From the NCBI RefSeq assembly GCF_012030425.1, contig NZ_JAAUVN010000005.1, positions 248,001-312,000 of the forward strand: a stretch of DNA of 64,000 bases. The letters are read 5' to 3'. The first letter of the stretch is position 1. Each line of letters begins with the position of its first letter. Of this stretch, positions 1-8,514 are shown one piece after another. The translations under genes were made by a program, and so were the position numbers. The stretch is from Sphingobacterium sp. B16(2022) (lineage in GTDB: Bacteria; Bacteroidota; Bacteroidia; Sphingobacteriales; Sphingobacteriaceae). Below the pieces are notes generated by a model. The model made no database searches and was not told the origin of the DNA. It saw only the letters and a program-made list of their open reading frames with translations.

Positions 1-239
1 GAGTCGGCTACCGATTTCGAAACGTAATCACCGATATTATTGGGTGTCTCTGCAGGCAAATAAACGATCTTCGATTTTCCTGCAATGGTATCTCTCTTTA
101 TGATCGGGTTATAAGCATTCCCAGGTTTTAATTCTGCGAGATCCTTGTTTGCAAGTTGCAGGGATTTATTTTCCTGATAAAATGTAAAGGCGATAATACC
201 ACATACCGCGATTAGTAAGATAAAAATGAAATTTTTCAT
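1..239 (-). CDS. Partial gene: small N-terminally anchored phage protein
   Basis: The reading frame opens with ATG at 239 and runs off the left edge of the window after about 79 codons, so only the N-terminus is known. It starts with MKNFIFILLIAV and a hydrophobic stretch of about 20 residues ending before FYQENKS, which predicts a single membrane anchor with the rest outside the cytoplasm. I see no clear lipobox. It begins 12 bases after the stop of the preceding anchored protein (252-560), so the two are probably co-translated. The position after the tail genes suggests a lysis or host-envelope role, for example a spanin partner, but no family is recognised. Confidence 0.55.
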   Translation of the reverse strand, partial: MKNFIFILLIAVCGIIAFTFYQENKSLQLANKDLAELKPGNAYNPIIKRDTIAGKSKIVYLPAETPNNIGDYVSKSVAD

Positions 240-251
240 GGCTTTATAGTT

Positions 252-560
252 TTAGGGCATTACTTGTTTAATATCTGTTTTTGATTGTTTACGTATTTGC
301 TCATCGTTTCGAGCAGTATTGGCGTCCTGGGCCTTGCTCTGCAGAACCGCCTGCAGTAATTGCTTTCGTGTATCTTTCAATTCTTCCTGAGCATCCTTTA
401 ATTGTACTTGACAATCACCTTTATTGTTGTTTTGATCGTCCCGATTGACCGAAACGGCCCAGATCACTGCGATGATCAACAGGACGAAGATGGTTTCCTT
501 AAACCGCCGAGTCAATGCCGTCAGCAAGGGTGTGAATACTATTTTAAATAATTCATTCAT
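252..560 (-). CDS. Membrane-anchored coiled-coil protein, possible inner-membrane spanin (Rz-like)
   Basis: This 102-residue protein has one transmembrane segment at about residues 22-39 (ETIFVLLIIAVIWAVSV). It is followed by a charged helical region rich in Lys, Glu, Gln and Asp (about 45-100) that looks like a coiled coil. That layout, N-terminal anchor plus periplasmic coiled coil, is the layout of phage i-spanins, which join inner and outer membranes at lysis. It lies just after the tail genes. It has its own late-type promoter at 576-610. No sequence family is recognised, so the spanin role is inferred from architecture only. Start: ATG at 560, about ten bases after the predicted transcript start. 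Confidence 0.6.
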   Translation of the reverse strand: MNELFKIVFTPLLTALTRRFKETIFVLLIIAVIWAVSVNRDDQNNNKGDCQVQLKDAQEELKDTRKQLLQAVLQSKAQDANTARNDEQIRKQSKTDIKQVMP

Positions 561-575
561 TTTAGTGGTTTGTTA

Positions 576-610
576 CAAATTTGATGGTTAGAGGTATGTT
601 AATAAAGGAC
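576..610 (-). promoter_or_regulatory. Late phage promoter A (GTCCTTT-N20-CAAATTTG)
   Basis: On the minus strand GTCCTTT (610-604) is followed after exactly 20 bases by CAAATTTG (583-576), one mismatch from the Bacteroidota -7 element TAnnTTTG. The predicted start near 570 leaves a leader of about ten bases before ATG 560. It sits between the stop of 615-2450 and the next gene. The same arrangement occurs at five other late gene starts. Confidence 0.7.
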
Positions 611-614
611 AAGG

Positions 615-2450
615 CTACACCTCGACGAGGTCCACAACAACTGGGTCGATTTTATCTTTCCTGATCACGTACTGCATTTTTTCGATAAAGAAGTTTCGCC
701 CTTGAACATGGATTTTATCCGTGATCGCGAGTTTATTCAGGTCAAGCGGAGATAATAAAAATGTACCGGTTGCTTTCGTTTTAGTCCGTTCGATCCAGTT
801 CTTGAAATCCAGGTGATATTTATTCAATAGACCATCTGCGCCGTCCCATTTCAGAGAAATGTTGTCGTTTTTATAGGGTGATACAAATGGATAATCTTTG
901 CTACCATCAACAGTTTTTCGGACACCGGAATAGAGTAATAAGGAAATGCTTTTAGATCTTACATTACGCTTACTCTTATCATAACCGTCGCCCTCTTCAG
1001 GGATCCACATGGGTACTGTCCAAAATCTTTTCGTATCATCATTGGATAATGTGGTCCAGTACGGGCTAGGCTGCAGATACATTTGTTTTAAATCACTTTT
1101 TGCATCATAGGTTTCCTGATCAGGAGCAGGTTCTTTACGCACCGGTTTCTTGTAACCTTTAAAATCATATGCGATCATCAATTCATATTGATCTTGGTTA
1201 TTCTCCCGGTACGATTGATAATAGGCTGACTTTAGGAAATATTGCTCAGTATCTTTTATGTAGAAAAACTCTTCATAGCTGTCGTCTACAGTTGGTAGAT
1301 TAAAAGGAGTATTATACATGTCTTCATGTGTCTGGACTTCAGGAACCACTTCAACTGGTACATAATATTCTTCATCCTGAAAGCCGAAATCATAAAATAA
1401 GCCATCGACTGTTTTAATCGCCAATTCATCGATAAGCTTATTACTCCAATTATATTTTAAATCAGCTTGAAAAATCTCCTTATTAAAGTTGACTACAAAA
1501 CCGCCTTTATGAGCCGATAAGGTCATGCAGAAAATATTTAGTATCGTCTTCAGGAAATCATTTGCATTGATTTCAGGCATGTAATCACTAAAAGTTACAT
1601 AGGCAGGATTTTCCCGGTAGGGGCTACTGGTAAGAATTGAAGATAATGCCCTAGTAAGACCTTTGAAGTAAAAGGTTGGTACTAAAACATCTCGCATTTC
1701 GGTCGCATCAAAAGGCGAGCTATTCAGGTTATTCCCGACCAAGCAATCGACTAAAAAACCAAGCCGGAAAAGTGGAAATATCAAAGATGTCGATTGGGTA
1801 CGATCGTCATCTGTCTTGAAGAAGAAAGATTGATCATTGACATTGAACATACTTAGATAGAGATCCTGCATCATCGTGATCATTCGAACACGGATCGAAT
1901 TACTACCATTGCCCGAAGCATGTTCTCGATAAAATGAAAATGGATGATTCCACATCTTGACATAGATCGGAGCCGCTATATAGTCTGGATGCGAGTTGTA
2001 AGCGAGTGTATCCGTCCAAGCTTTATAGTGATAATCAAATGATGCTGGATCGTCAAAGCCAGGTATCAGGACATCACCATTGAATACCAATTCTCCGAAA
2101 TCTTTTTTATAAAACCCGGCTTTTAGGTTATCATTGAAATCGACAGCCTTGAATGTTGCATTGAAACCTTTATTATATTCGTCGAGCGTGATAGTTCCCT
2201 GAAGAATACAAATCGACTGAAAGAAGATCTTGCAGGGAGCTGCTTTAAAAGCTTTACCATCTTGATGGGTCGCAAGACGATTGGCATGCGCAAATACTCC
2301 TGAGTTCTTAGGAGTAGGAGGAAGTTGAAAAGATAGAGAATAAGGTACTGGCAGTTTATCCGAGATGAGCAACGGATTTTCGTTCGTCATAGCGATCTGA
2401 ATATCTTCAGGCAGATCAACAAATATGTTTCTAACTAGGATTTCAAGCAT
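615..2450 (-). CDS. Phage tail/baseplate-region protein (unrecognised)
   Basis: A 611-residue protein encoded directly after the tape measure gene, the usual place for distal tail, tail hub or baseplate components. The N-terminus (MLEILVRNIFVDLPEDIQIAMT) and the many short beta-prone segments fit a structural tail protein. I see no signal peptide, membrane helix or enzyme motif. Start ATG 2450 lies inside the 3' arm of a 13-bp inverted repeat (2445-2478) and directly behind a late promoter (2455-2489), so the mRNA from that promoter is almost leaderless. Role inferred from position; family not recognised. Confidence 0.7.
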   Translation of the reverse strand: MLEILVRNIFVDLPEDIQIAMTNENPLLISDKLPVPYSLSFQLPPTPKNSGVFAHANRLATHQDGKAFKAAPCKIFFQSICILQGTITLDEYNKGFNATFKAVDFNDNLKAGFYKKDFGELVFNGDVLIPGFDDPASFDYHYKAWTDTLAYNSHPDYIAAPIYVKMWNHPFSFYREHASGNGSNSIRVRMITMMQDLYLSMFNVNDQSFFFKTDDDRTQSTSLIFPLFRLGFLVDCLVGNNLNSSPFDATEMRDVLVPTFYFKGLTRALSSILTSSPYRENPAYVTFSDYMPEINANDFLKTILNIFCMTLSAHKGGFVVNFNKEIFQADLKYNWSNKLIDELAIKTVDGLFYDFGFQDEEYYVPVEVVPEVQTHEDMYNTPFNLPTVDDSYEEFFYIKDTEQYFLKSAYYQSYRENNQDQYELMIAYDFKGYKKPVRKEPAPDQETYDAKSDLKQMYLQPSPYWTTLSNDDTKRFWTVPMWIPEEGDGYDKSKRNVRSKSISLLLYSGVRKTVDGSKDYPFVSPYKNDNISLKWDGADGLLNKYHLDFKNWIERTKTKATGTFLLSPLDLNKLAITDKIHVQGRNFFIEKMQYVIRKDKIDPVVVDLVEV

Positions 2451-2478
2451 GGCTCAAAATTATCATTGAGCCATGCTT
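2445..2478 (-). repeat. Inverted repeat covering the start codon of the 611-residue tail gene
   Basis: Perfect 13-bp arms (AAGCATGGCTCAA and its complement) flank an 8-base loop. On the minus strand the right arm contains the ATG (2450-2448) of the downstream gene. The left arm contains ATG GCT CAA TGA, a three-codon mini-ORF at 2474-2463. There is no U-tract, so it is not a normal terminator. In transcripts reading through from the tape measure gene the hairpin would hide the true start. In transcripts starting at the overlapping promoter only the right arm is present. It could equally be a DNA operator. Confidence 0.65.
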
Positions 2479-2489
2479 GAATAAAGGAC
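2455..2489 (-). promoter_or_regulatory. Late phage promoter B (GTCCTTT-N20-TAATTTTG)
   Basis: GTCCTTT (2489-2483) lies one base after the stop of the tape measure gene. After 20 bases comes TAATTTTG (2462-2455), a perfect TAnnTTTG element. The predicted transcription start falls at about 2451-2448, that is at or next to the ATG at 2450, so the transcript would be leaderless or nearly so. It overlaps the inverted repeat 2445-2478. Confidence 0.75.
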
Positions 2490-2490
2490 A

Positions 2491-5400
2491 CTAGAGATCA
2501 GCGTTATTTTGAATACGATCCAATTCCGCCATTTTAGCTTTAAATCCTTCAGGACCTAAAAGCGATACAGATACCCCATTTTTAACGGCTTGATAAAGTG
2601 CATTAGTTACTGCAGTATTATTCGCGATCAGTTTGCGAATTTCTTCATCAGACTCATTTACGATCGTTGTTTGACCAGGTGTGGCAGTTGAAGATCTAGA
2701 ACTATTATTATTCAGATATCCACCATTAGCACGCCCAGGCATTGTCGATGTGATGATATTACTTAGTACTGCAGGATCTATCCGGCCATTACTTTGCATC
2801 GTGTCCAGGAGTGAAATAATTGGTGCGGCAAAAGGATTGCGAACAAGATCTGCATTTGCAACCCATTCTGTTCCCTCTTCACTCACGATAACTGAAGTTT
2901 GTGGTACAAACCCACGTTTCTTCGGATCATTTTTTGCCCGAAACTGTTTACCGTCCTGCGACCTAGTCACGTCGATATATCCACCATCTTCACGACCTTC
3001 GATCGCAGGAAGTGGTGTTTTTAATATTGTTCCGATTTGTAAAGCTCCCATCGCACCGACTAATGCAGCTAGAAAAATATTTGGTAACGCCTTTGTCACT
3101 GCAGAAGCGGTATTGACAACGGCAGACATTAGTGATACATTTCGTTCACGTTTCGCCTGTTTATGCGCAACTTCAGACTTTTTCTTATCGAGATCCTTAT
3201 CAAGTTTTTCGACTTGTTTGTTATATGACTCTTGTGATATCGTCCCAGACTTTAGTCTTGAATCAAGATTTGACCTCTTTTTCTTATTAACCTGTTCGTC
3301 TTTTTGAAGCTGGGCGTTTTCACCTGAAGCAACCATATTATTGTAAGCGCTCCATACTTGAGTCATAGCCCCAAGTGCTCCAAAAACACGGTTTAATTTT
3401 TCTTCAGATGTACCAATGTTTTCGAATAGCTTCTCCCAATCTTCAGTAGCCATACCAAGTATATCAACCTTTGATCGCTGATCATCTTTGATATCGTCTG
3501 TTTTGTCGAGACCTTTTAGTTTCGACAATTCTTCCTTTATCTCCCGGATTTTGGTTTGAAGGCTTTCTTTTTCTTTATCAGAGAGAATCGAATCAGAAAG
3601 GTTCATACCTTCCATTTGACCTGATTCGATCGTGGCATTTAAAACCAGCAATAAACTTTCTAGATGTTGCTTTTGTAATTTTTGTTCCTCAAGATCTTGT
3701 TGGTTCCGGATCAACCTACGTGCGTCACCGAGAGTTTTGATAGAAGATAATTCCTTAGCATTTAAAACACTACTTAACGTTTCTTTAGCTTGAGCCAAAG
3801 TCGTGATTTCGGAAAGCTCTTCGTTATGCTTGATTCGTAATTCTGAAAGTTCAACAGAATTCGATTTCAACAACTTATCCGTTCTTTTCTCAATTGCATC
3901 AGCATCTATCTTGTTGAGATTCTTTTGATGATTATTTCGAAGAATTTCTAGTGCTGTCTGTTGCTCTACAGTAAGCGTTTCCCATTTCTTAACCTTATCC
4001 TCCATTTCTTTATCAAAGAGACCGGCTAATTGCAAGCGCTTTTCAAAATCTTCTTTTTCTTGCTGGATTAAAGGATCAGTCTTATCGACTAGTTTGTCAC
4101 GATATCTACGTTCAGTCGCTGCCCTACGATCTAACTCTGAGGAATATTCGTTTGTTTGTTCGCGTTGTGAATGGTTATATTTTTGATTGATTTCGTTTTC
4201 TTTTTTAATATAATCATCTTTGATCTGCGCACGTTTTTCCAATTCATCAGCGGTTAAGGAATTAATATCGCGTTGAAATAAACCTTCTGCTTTTAATTTA
4301 TCCTGATAATCTTTTTTTGCATCTTCCAATTCCTTCAGACGAGCTTTCTTAGAAGCAGCTTCAGCGGCACGTGCTGCTTTTGCATCTTCTTTGCTGGTAT
4401 CAATACCTACTTTCGTACCACCCTCAGCTTTTGGAGTCTTAGCAACGACTATTTTGTTTAACTTTTGCTGATCCGATAATATTGAATCGGTCAATTCTTT
4501 TCTGGCTTTATTAATATTTTGTAATGACTCGACATTATCCATTGCATTTTCTACTGTAGCAGCACCAACACCAATAATTGATTGCCTAACATATCGATAT
4601 GTATCAGTCAAAAATCCTAAATCATTTTTTTGAACTTTTAATTCTTTCTCCGCCAAGTTATTTAGCTCATTTCTTTTAGCTTGTATTTGCGAATTCAACA
4701 CCAACGCTTCACTATATGTATTTATCGCAGTAGTTGCTTTTCCTAATAGTAATTCTTCTTTAGTATATCCATCCAGCACACCAGGCATGATCTGTTTTAA
4801 CTGATCCATAGCTGCTATCCGCTTATCGTGCGCAACTTTGTTATCGGTCATCACCTTGTTTAAAGAATCAATTTCAGATAATTGCGCAGCAGTATCTTCA
4901 GAAGCTTTCCTCATTGCATTGTTTAAAGAATCCTGCACCTTTACAATACCTCTAAGATTATCCCCATAGACAACAAAAGCAGCAACTAAGGCACCTATTC
5001 CAGCTACTAAAAGAGCAATTGGATTAAGACCTATAGTCGTGAAAAATAAAGCCATCGCCCTGTTAGCACTCAGTATCCTTCCTGCTAACAGTTCCTGTGC
5101 AGCTATGAGTAAAATAGTTCCTGCAGTCAGTAACTTTTCCCAAAGCACCTTTAGTTTAGTAAGAGCAATATTAGTAGTAAGGTTGATATTACTTATAGCG
5201 ATCGTCGCATTGTAGGCGATAATTGAAGCTGTAATGACAATTATGATTCGATGATTATTAGCAAGGAAGCTAAACAGTGTCATCAAAACTTTAAAAAATG
5301 TAATGACGAGATTGGTACCTGACAAGACAACAGGATTCAGCTTTTCACCCAATTCGATCCAAAGCGCTTTTACTCTCTTTTGCGCCATCTCCATTTTTGC

Positions 5401-6786
5401 AGCGGCAGTCTCATTTTTGATCGCATATTCAGCTGTAATCGATGTACCATCTTTCATCGATGTCGAAGCTAGATTCATAGAAGATCTAAGTACATCGACA
5501 TTATTAGCTAAGGATCCCAAAACACCAATCGTTCTACCACCATCTTCACCCAGATCACCGAGTGTACCGGCAAGTTCATTAATCCCTGCAGAGTTATTTT
5601 TTACTCCCTCCAGAACTTTGACAAAAGCACCCATGAAATCCTTTTCCATGAATCCTTTAAAGTCATTGAGCTTCATGCCGGCATACTTACTATATGTTTC
5701 GGCGTTCTTAGCCATAGCAAGAAACATCTTACTGAGTGAAGTCGATGACACCTCTTCAGACTGGCCGAGCTGATCAAGTGTAGCTCCTAGACCGAGGATC
5801 TGATCAATCGTTATTCCTGCCAGAGGAGCAACACCGGCCATGCGTCGCGCGAACTCAACCATATAACCTTCGTTGGCTGTCGAGGCCATACCGAGCTCAT
5901 TGATCGACGATCCAACTTTTAAGAAAGCTTCTTCAGTTGTGTAGAGATCCTTAAGTTTAAAGATGTCTACCAACTTACCGATCTTGTTCACGGTCTCTTC
6001 AACATTCCCTCCGAGATCTTCATTAAGCGAAACGATGATCTGGTTATTGGCTCGAACGAACTCGGTAATATCTTTGATATCTGTATAACCTAACTTACCG
6101 GCAATACGAGCTAAGCCCAGCATATCTTCCTGACTGGTCCTTGTTTCGATCTTGGTTAGTTCAGCATTCAGATCCTTAATACTAGTCTTTGTCAAGTTGG
6201 TTGTTTTCATCACATCGGCCAGTACATCATCAAAGTGCGCGTATTCGTCAGATGCTCTCTTAGCACCCGCCCAAAGAGCAATCATTGATGCGCCACCTGC
6301 TACTATTGCACCTATATATTGATTTAGACGATTTGCGGTCCGTAGTATAGAATTGCCTGTTTGATCAGCACCGTGCCCTAGTTCTCGTAAACGATTCCGA
6401 ACCATATCGATCTGTTGCGAGTATGCCTTATAGTTTTCAGACCCGGGTACCGACTGCTTTCGTAATGCAATCATTCGCTTCAATGTCGCCTCTAATTGTT
6501 TTTCGTTCTGATCATTCAGTTTTAGGGATTGGTTTAATTCCGATAACTTTCTTTTCGTTTCTAAAATAGTCGCATTGTACTTATCTGCTTCAACAGCAAG
6601 GGCTAGATATCGAGATGAGTTCTTTTGTCCCTGCTTCTCCAGTTCCTTCATCTCTGCCTGAGTTGCTTTCAGATTAGCTTTAGCATCAACTAATGATCGT
6701 GACAGCTTACCTATATCCGACTGTGCCTTATTACCATTCACGATAATATTCAGTACTAAATCTTCCTCGGTGAGTTTCTTAGCCAT
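2491..6786 (-). CDS. Phage tail tape measure protein (TP901 type)
   Basis: At 1431 residues this is the largest phage gene. It sets tail length and is packed inside the tail tube. Order: N-terminal coiled coil (about 1-140), hydrophobic helix (about 150-175), a TP901-like core (about 175-480, with DDVLADVMKTT and repeated LGATLDQLGQS-type helices), several hydrophobic helices (about 485-610), long Lys/Glu-rich coiled coils (about 770-1080), another hydrophobic stretch near 1230, and a glycine/serine-rich tail. At roughly 0.15 nm per residue the tail would be about 200 nm, which fits a siphophage. The ATG overlaps the end of the upstream gene by 8 bases. It is expressed with 6779-7156 from promoter C. 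Confidence 0.92.
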   Translation of the reverse strand: MAKKLTEEDLVLNIIVNGNKAQSDIGKLSRSLVDAKANLKATQAEMKELEKQGQKNSSRYLALAVEADKYNATILETKRKLSELNQSLKLNDQNEKQLEATLKRMIALRKQSVPGSENYKAYSQQIDMVRNRLRELGHGADQTGNSILRTANRLNQYIGAIVAGGASMIALWAGAKRASDEYAHFDDVLADVMKTTNLTKTSIKDLNAELTKIETRTSQEDMLGLARIAGKLGYTDIKDITEFVRANNQIIVSLNEDLGGNVEETVNKIGKLVDIFKLKDLYTTEEAFLKVGSSINELGMASTANEGYMVEFARRMAGVAPLAGITIDQILGLGATLDQLGQSEEVSSTSLSKMFLAMAKNAETYSKYAGMKLNDFKGFMEKDFMGAFVKVLEGVKNNSAGINELAGTLGDLGEDGGRTIGVLGSLANNVDVLRSSMNLASTSMKDGTSITAEYAIKNETAAAKMEMAQKRVKALWIELGEKLNPVVLSGTNLVITFFKVLMTLFSFLANNHRIIIVITASIIAYNATIAISNINLTTNIALTKLKVLWEKLLTAGTILLIAAQELLAGRILSANRAMALFFTTIGLNPIALLVAGIGALVAAFVVYGDNLRGIVKVQDSLNNAMRKASEDTAAQLSEIDSLNKVMTDNKVAHDKRIAAMDQLKQIMPGVLDGYTKEELLLGKATTAINTYSEALVLNSQIQAKRNELNNLAEKELKVQKNDLGFLTDTYRYVRQSIIGVGAATVENAMDNVESLQNINKARKELTDSILSDQQKLNKIVVAKTPKAEGGTKVGIDTSKEDAKAARAAEAASKKARLKELEDAKKDYQDKLKAEGLFQRDINSLTADELEKRAQIKDDYIKKENEINQKYNHSQREQTNEYSSELDRRAATERRYRDKLVDKTDPLIQQEKEDFEKRLQLAGLFDKEMEDKVKKWETLTVEQQTALEILRNNHQKNLNKIDADAIEKRTDKLLKSNSVELSELRIKHNEELSEITTLAQAKETLSSVLNAKELSSIKTLGDARRLIRNQQDLEEQKLQKQHLESLLLVLNATIESGQMEGMNLSDSILSDKEKESLQTKIREIKEELSKLKGLDKTDDIKDDQRSKVDILGMATEDWEKLFENIGTSEEKLNRVFGALGAMTQVWSAYNNMVASGENAQLQKDEQVNKKKRSNLDSRLKSGTISQESYNKQVEKLDKDLDKKKSEVAHKQAKRERNVSLMSAVVNTASAVTKALPNIFLAALVGAMGALQIGTILKTPLPAIEGREDGGYIDVTRSQDGKQFRAKNDPKKRGFVPQTSVIVSEEGTEWVANADLVRNPFAAPIISLLDTMQSNGRIDPAVLSNIITSTMPGRANGGYLNNNSSRSSTATPGQTTIVNESDEEIRKLIANNTAVTNALYQAVKNGVSVSLLGPEGFKAKMAELDRIQNNADL

Positions 6787-7156
6787 TTATACCCCCTCTC
6801 ATCTGCGATCTGATATCGCGTTTTACTTGATCAGTGAAATCATTTGCAACCCGAAAGCCGATCGCATAGTAGGTGCCCATCACGAATCGGTTGTAAATAC
6901 GAAGGGACTTAACAGTCGTGCCTTTACCGGATTTCTTTTTGCGTTCTCTTTTAATGTCTAGTAAGCGGTTGTAATGGGGTACGGTAAACTTTAAGGTACC
7001 GCCCATACTTGTAGGGATAACAGTAGTAGTCCTGTCCTGAAGTAATCTATTAGAGTGGAACTTGACCTCCCGGGTTATTGCTTTGCCCTGATTGGTCAAC
7101 ATCCGAGATCCTTCTTCCTTCAGAATATTTCTGATGAATGTAGATTCAATTGCCAT
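6779..7156 (-). CDS. Small phage tail-region protein upstream of tape measure
   Basis: This 125-residue basic protein (KRERKKKSGKGTTVK, ending RSQMRGGING) is the first gene of the transcript that carries the tape measure gene and overlaps it by 8 bases. Small proteins here are often tail-completion, chaperone or HK97-gp10-like connector proteins. I cannot assign it to a family. Start ATG 7156 lies 47 bases behind a GTCCTTT late promoter element. There is no signal peptide or membrane segment. Confidence 0.7.
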   Translation of the reverse strand: MAIESTFIRNILKEEGSRMLTNQGKAITREVKFHSNRLLQDRTTTVIPTSMGGTLKFTVPHYNRLLDIKRERKKKSGKGTTVKSLRIYNRFVMGTYYAIGFRVANDFTDQVKRDIRSQMRGGING

Positions 7157-7174
7157 GCGATTTGAGTTGATAAT

Positions 7175-7209
7175 CGAAGGTAGGCAGGTGGTTAGGGGGC
7201 AGAAAGGAC
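7175..7209 (-). promoter_or_regulatory. Late phage promoter C (GTCCTTT-N20-TACCTTCG)
   Basis: GTCCTTT (7209-7203) and TACCTTCG (7182-7175, one mismatch from TAnnTTTG) are separated by exactly 20 bases on the minus strand. The predicted start is near 7168, about 12 bases before ATG 7156. It would restart tail-gene transcription downstream of the terminated moron 7451-8452. Confidence 0.65.
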
Positions 7210-7248
7210 AGAGGTTTTCGGTCCTAAGTCGGTAGTCGTTGAGTCTTA

Positions 7249-7286
7249 GTCGATCGGGACATCGACGGGGTAGAATCTACCGGTCG
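7249..7286. other. Two adjacent dyads in a structured intergenic region
   Basis: GTCGAT and ATCGAC (7249-7266) form one dyad with a six-base loop. GGTAGA and TCTACC (7269-7281), extended outward by CGAC and GTCG, form another. Together with the terminator 7296-7333 and the structure at 7353-7445, the 294-base gap 7157-7450 is mostly foldable sequence with no convincing reading frame. Function unknown. Confidence 0.5.
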
Positions 7287-7295
7287 AATTCAACT

Positions 7296-7333
7296 AAAAA
7301 AGTGTCTTTAAATACATTTAAAGGCACTTTTTT
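7296..7333. terminator. Bidirectional intrinsic terminator after moron 7451-8452
   Basis: An 18-bp near-perfect stem (A6-GTGTCTTTAAAT against ATTTAAAGGCAC-T6, one G.U-type mismatch) with a three-base loop has T-runs on both strands. It would end leftward transcripts of the 7451-8452 gene before the late promoter C. Confidence 0.85.
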
Positions 7334-7352
7334 GAAAATTATCGTCATATAT

Positions 7353-7445
7353 CCGCCCTGTGGCCGAGCGGTGCAATTGCAATTCACCGGCAGGGCGGGC
7401 TGGTGTCGTTCTTGTGTGAGCGAAAACGAGTTTTCAATTACAGGG
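7353..7445. other. Highly structured GC-rich element with tRNA-like D-arm box
   Basis: On the plus strand CCGCCCTG (7353-7360) can pair with CAGGGCGG (7391-7398). CACCGGC (7385-7391) pairs with GCTGGTG (7399-7405) around a 7-base loop. CCCTGTG (7356-7362) can pair with TACAGGG (7439-7445), and GAAAAC/GTTTTC forms a third hairpin. GTGGCCGAGCGGT resembles the D-arm of serine and leucine tRNAs, and the span is about 90 bases. There is no proper T-arm (GTTCRA), so it is not a functional tRNA as read. It may be a small RNA or a tRNA relic. Confidence 0.4.
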
Positions 7446-7450
7446 AGTAA

Positions 7451-8452
7451 CTAATTGCAAAACAAGTTTTTAACGCATTTTAAAAATGAATTTTGTTCTT
7501 TTTTCGGTGTTTTATAATCCTTTTTCGATATTAATTCATTGAATTTTTCAATTGCAGCCTTATTTTTATCAAAAATCGGCAAATAGTTTGTAATAGTTTT
7601 ATTTGCTGAATCAAATAGATTTTCTATAGTTCCTAATACCTCTAGCGCTAATACTATTTTTTGAGCATATTCCGCATTTATTCCTTTAGAAATCACTTCA
7701 TCGTCTTTTAAAGCAGAGAGGCTTTTTAGAAATTCTTGTATCTTAATTAAGTGTGAATCTTTTGATTCCTTAAACTGATTCGTGATTTCATTGGAATAAA
7801 TAGCTTGTTTTAATAACGGATCGGATTCTATTTGTGCCTGCGAAACATGAATTGTTGTAAATGGCGGAATTACACCGTGTATGTTTACTGAGGTTTCTTG
7901 AGCTATTTCATGATTTATGCGATTTAATTCATTATTGTTTATTCTGTATTGCTCCTCAATCATTTTCAAATAATTATTTAGAGATGTGTAATTCTTAATT
8001 ACAGAATCGATGGCTACCCAATACTTAGATGCTATTTTAAAATCATCTTCATTATTACTATCTATTAATTGTATAATCTTCACATATCCAAAATTTTTGA
8101 CAATATCAAAATTAGTAGAATTCATAGTTGTAATTGTTATGGCAGTAAAATCTTTAAAGTTTAATATACTTTTGGTTTTATCTAAGCTTATCTCTGCTTC
8201 TTTAATGCTTTCTATTAAAATTGGATTATTGAATTTTATAATTTCCGATAATAACACTTTCTCATTTTCTTTTTCAATATTAATTTCAATTTCCTTTAGC
8301 GTATTCTGCTTATTAATACCCCAATAAACTGCTTTAATAGAGAAATAAATTGCAGCAGCAGGAACAACAAAATCTTTTAAAAAACTATAAAATGAAAAAA
8401 GAGAATCCTCACCATTCACATAGTAGGTATCAAAAAATAAAAATATATTCAT
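7451..8452 (-). CDS. AT-rich cargo gene (moron): membrane-anchored protein of unknown function
   Basis: A 333-residue protein with one hydrophobic segment near the N-terminus (about 28-48, FVVPAAAIYFSIKAVYWG) and a long, mostly helical, Lys/Asn/Ile-rich domain that is probably cytoplasmic. It stands between the connector genes and the tail genes. It is flanked by terminators (8485-8511 before it, 7296-7333 after it) and is clearly more AT-rich than the structural genes. This is the layout of a phage moron, a cargo gene expressed on its own, often for superinfection exclusion or defence. No family is recognised and that role is only an inference. Confidence 0.75.
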   Translation of the reverse strand: MNIFLFFDTYYVNGEDSLFSFYSFLKDFVVPAAAIYFSIKAVYWGINKQNTLKEIEINIEKENEKVLLSEIIKFNNPILIESIKEAEISLDKTKSILNFKDFTAITITTMNSTNFDIVKNFGYVKIIQLIDSNNEDDFKIASKYWVAIDSVIKNYTSLNNYLKMIEEQYRINNNELNRINHEIAQETSVNIHGVIPPFTTIHVSQAQIESDPLLKQAIYSNEITNQFKESKDSHLIKIQEFLKSLSALKDDEVISKGINAEYAQKIVLALEVLGTIENLFDSANKTITNYLPIFDKNKAAIEKFNELISKKDYKTPKKEQNSFLKCVKNLFCN

Positions 8453-8484
8453 ACGGTTAATATTTAAGCACCTAATATAACCAA

Positions 8485-8511
8485 AAAAGGCAATCTATTT
8501 GATTGCCTTTT
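8485..8511 (-). terminator. Intrinsic terminator after gene 8515-8829
   Basis: An 11-bp stem AAAAGGCAATC/GATTGCCTTTT with a five-base loop, followed on the minus strand by a T-run, starts three bases after the stop codon at 8515. It ends the portal-to-connector transcript before the moron 7451-8452. Confidence 0.88.
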
Positions 8512-8514
8512 GTT

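Noticed and set aside
2681..3307. A 208-codon plus-strand frame
   Set aside because: It lies antisense inside the tape measure gene with no family signal or promoter; a shadow frame.
7356..7445. A class II tRNA gene (acceptor-like CCCTGTG/TACAGGG, D-arm-like GTGGCCGAGCGGT)
   Set aside because: There is no T-arm with GTTCRA, no proper D-stem or anticodon arm of 5+7 form, and competing pairings are stronger.
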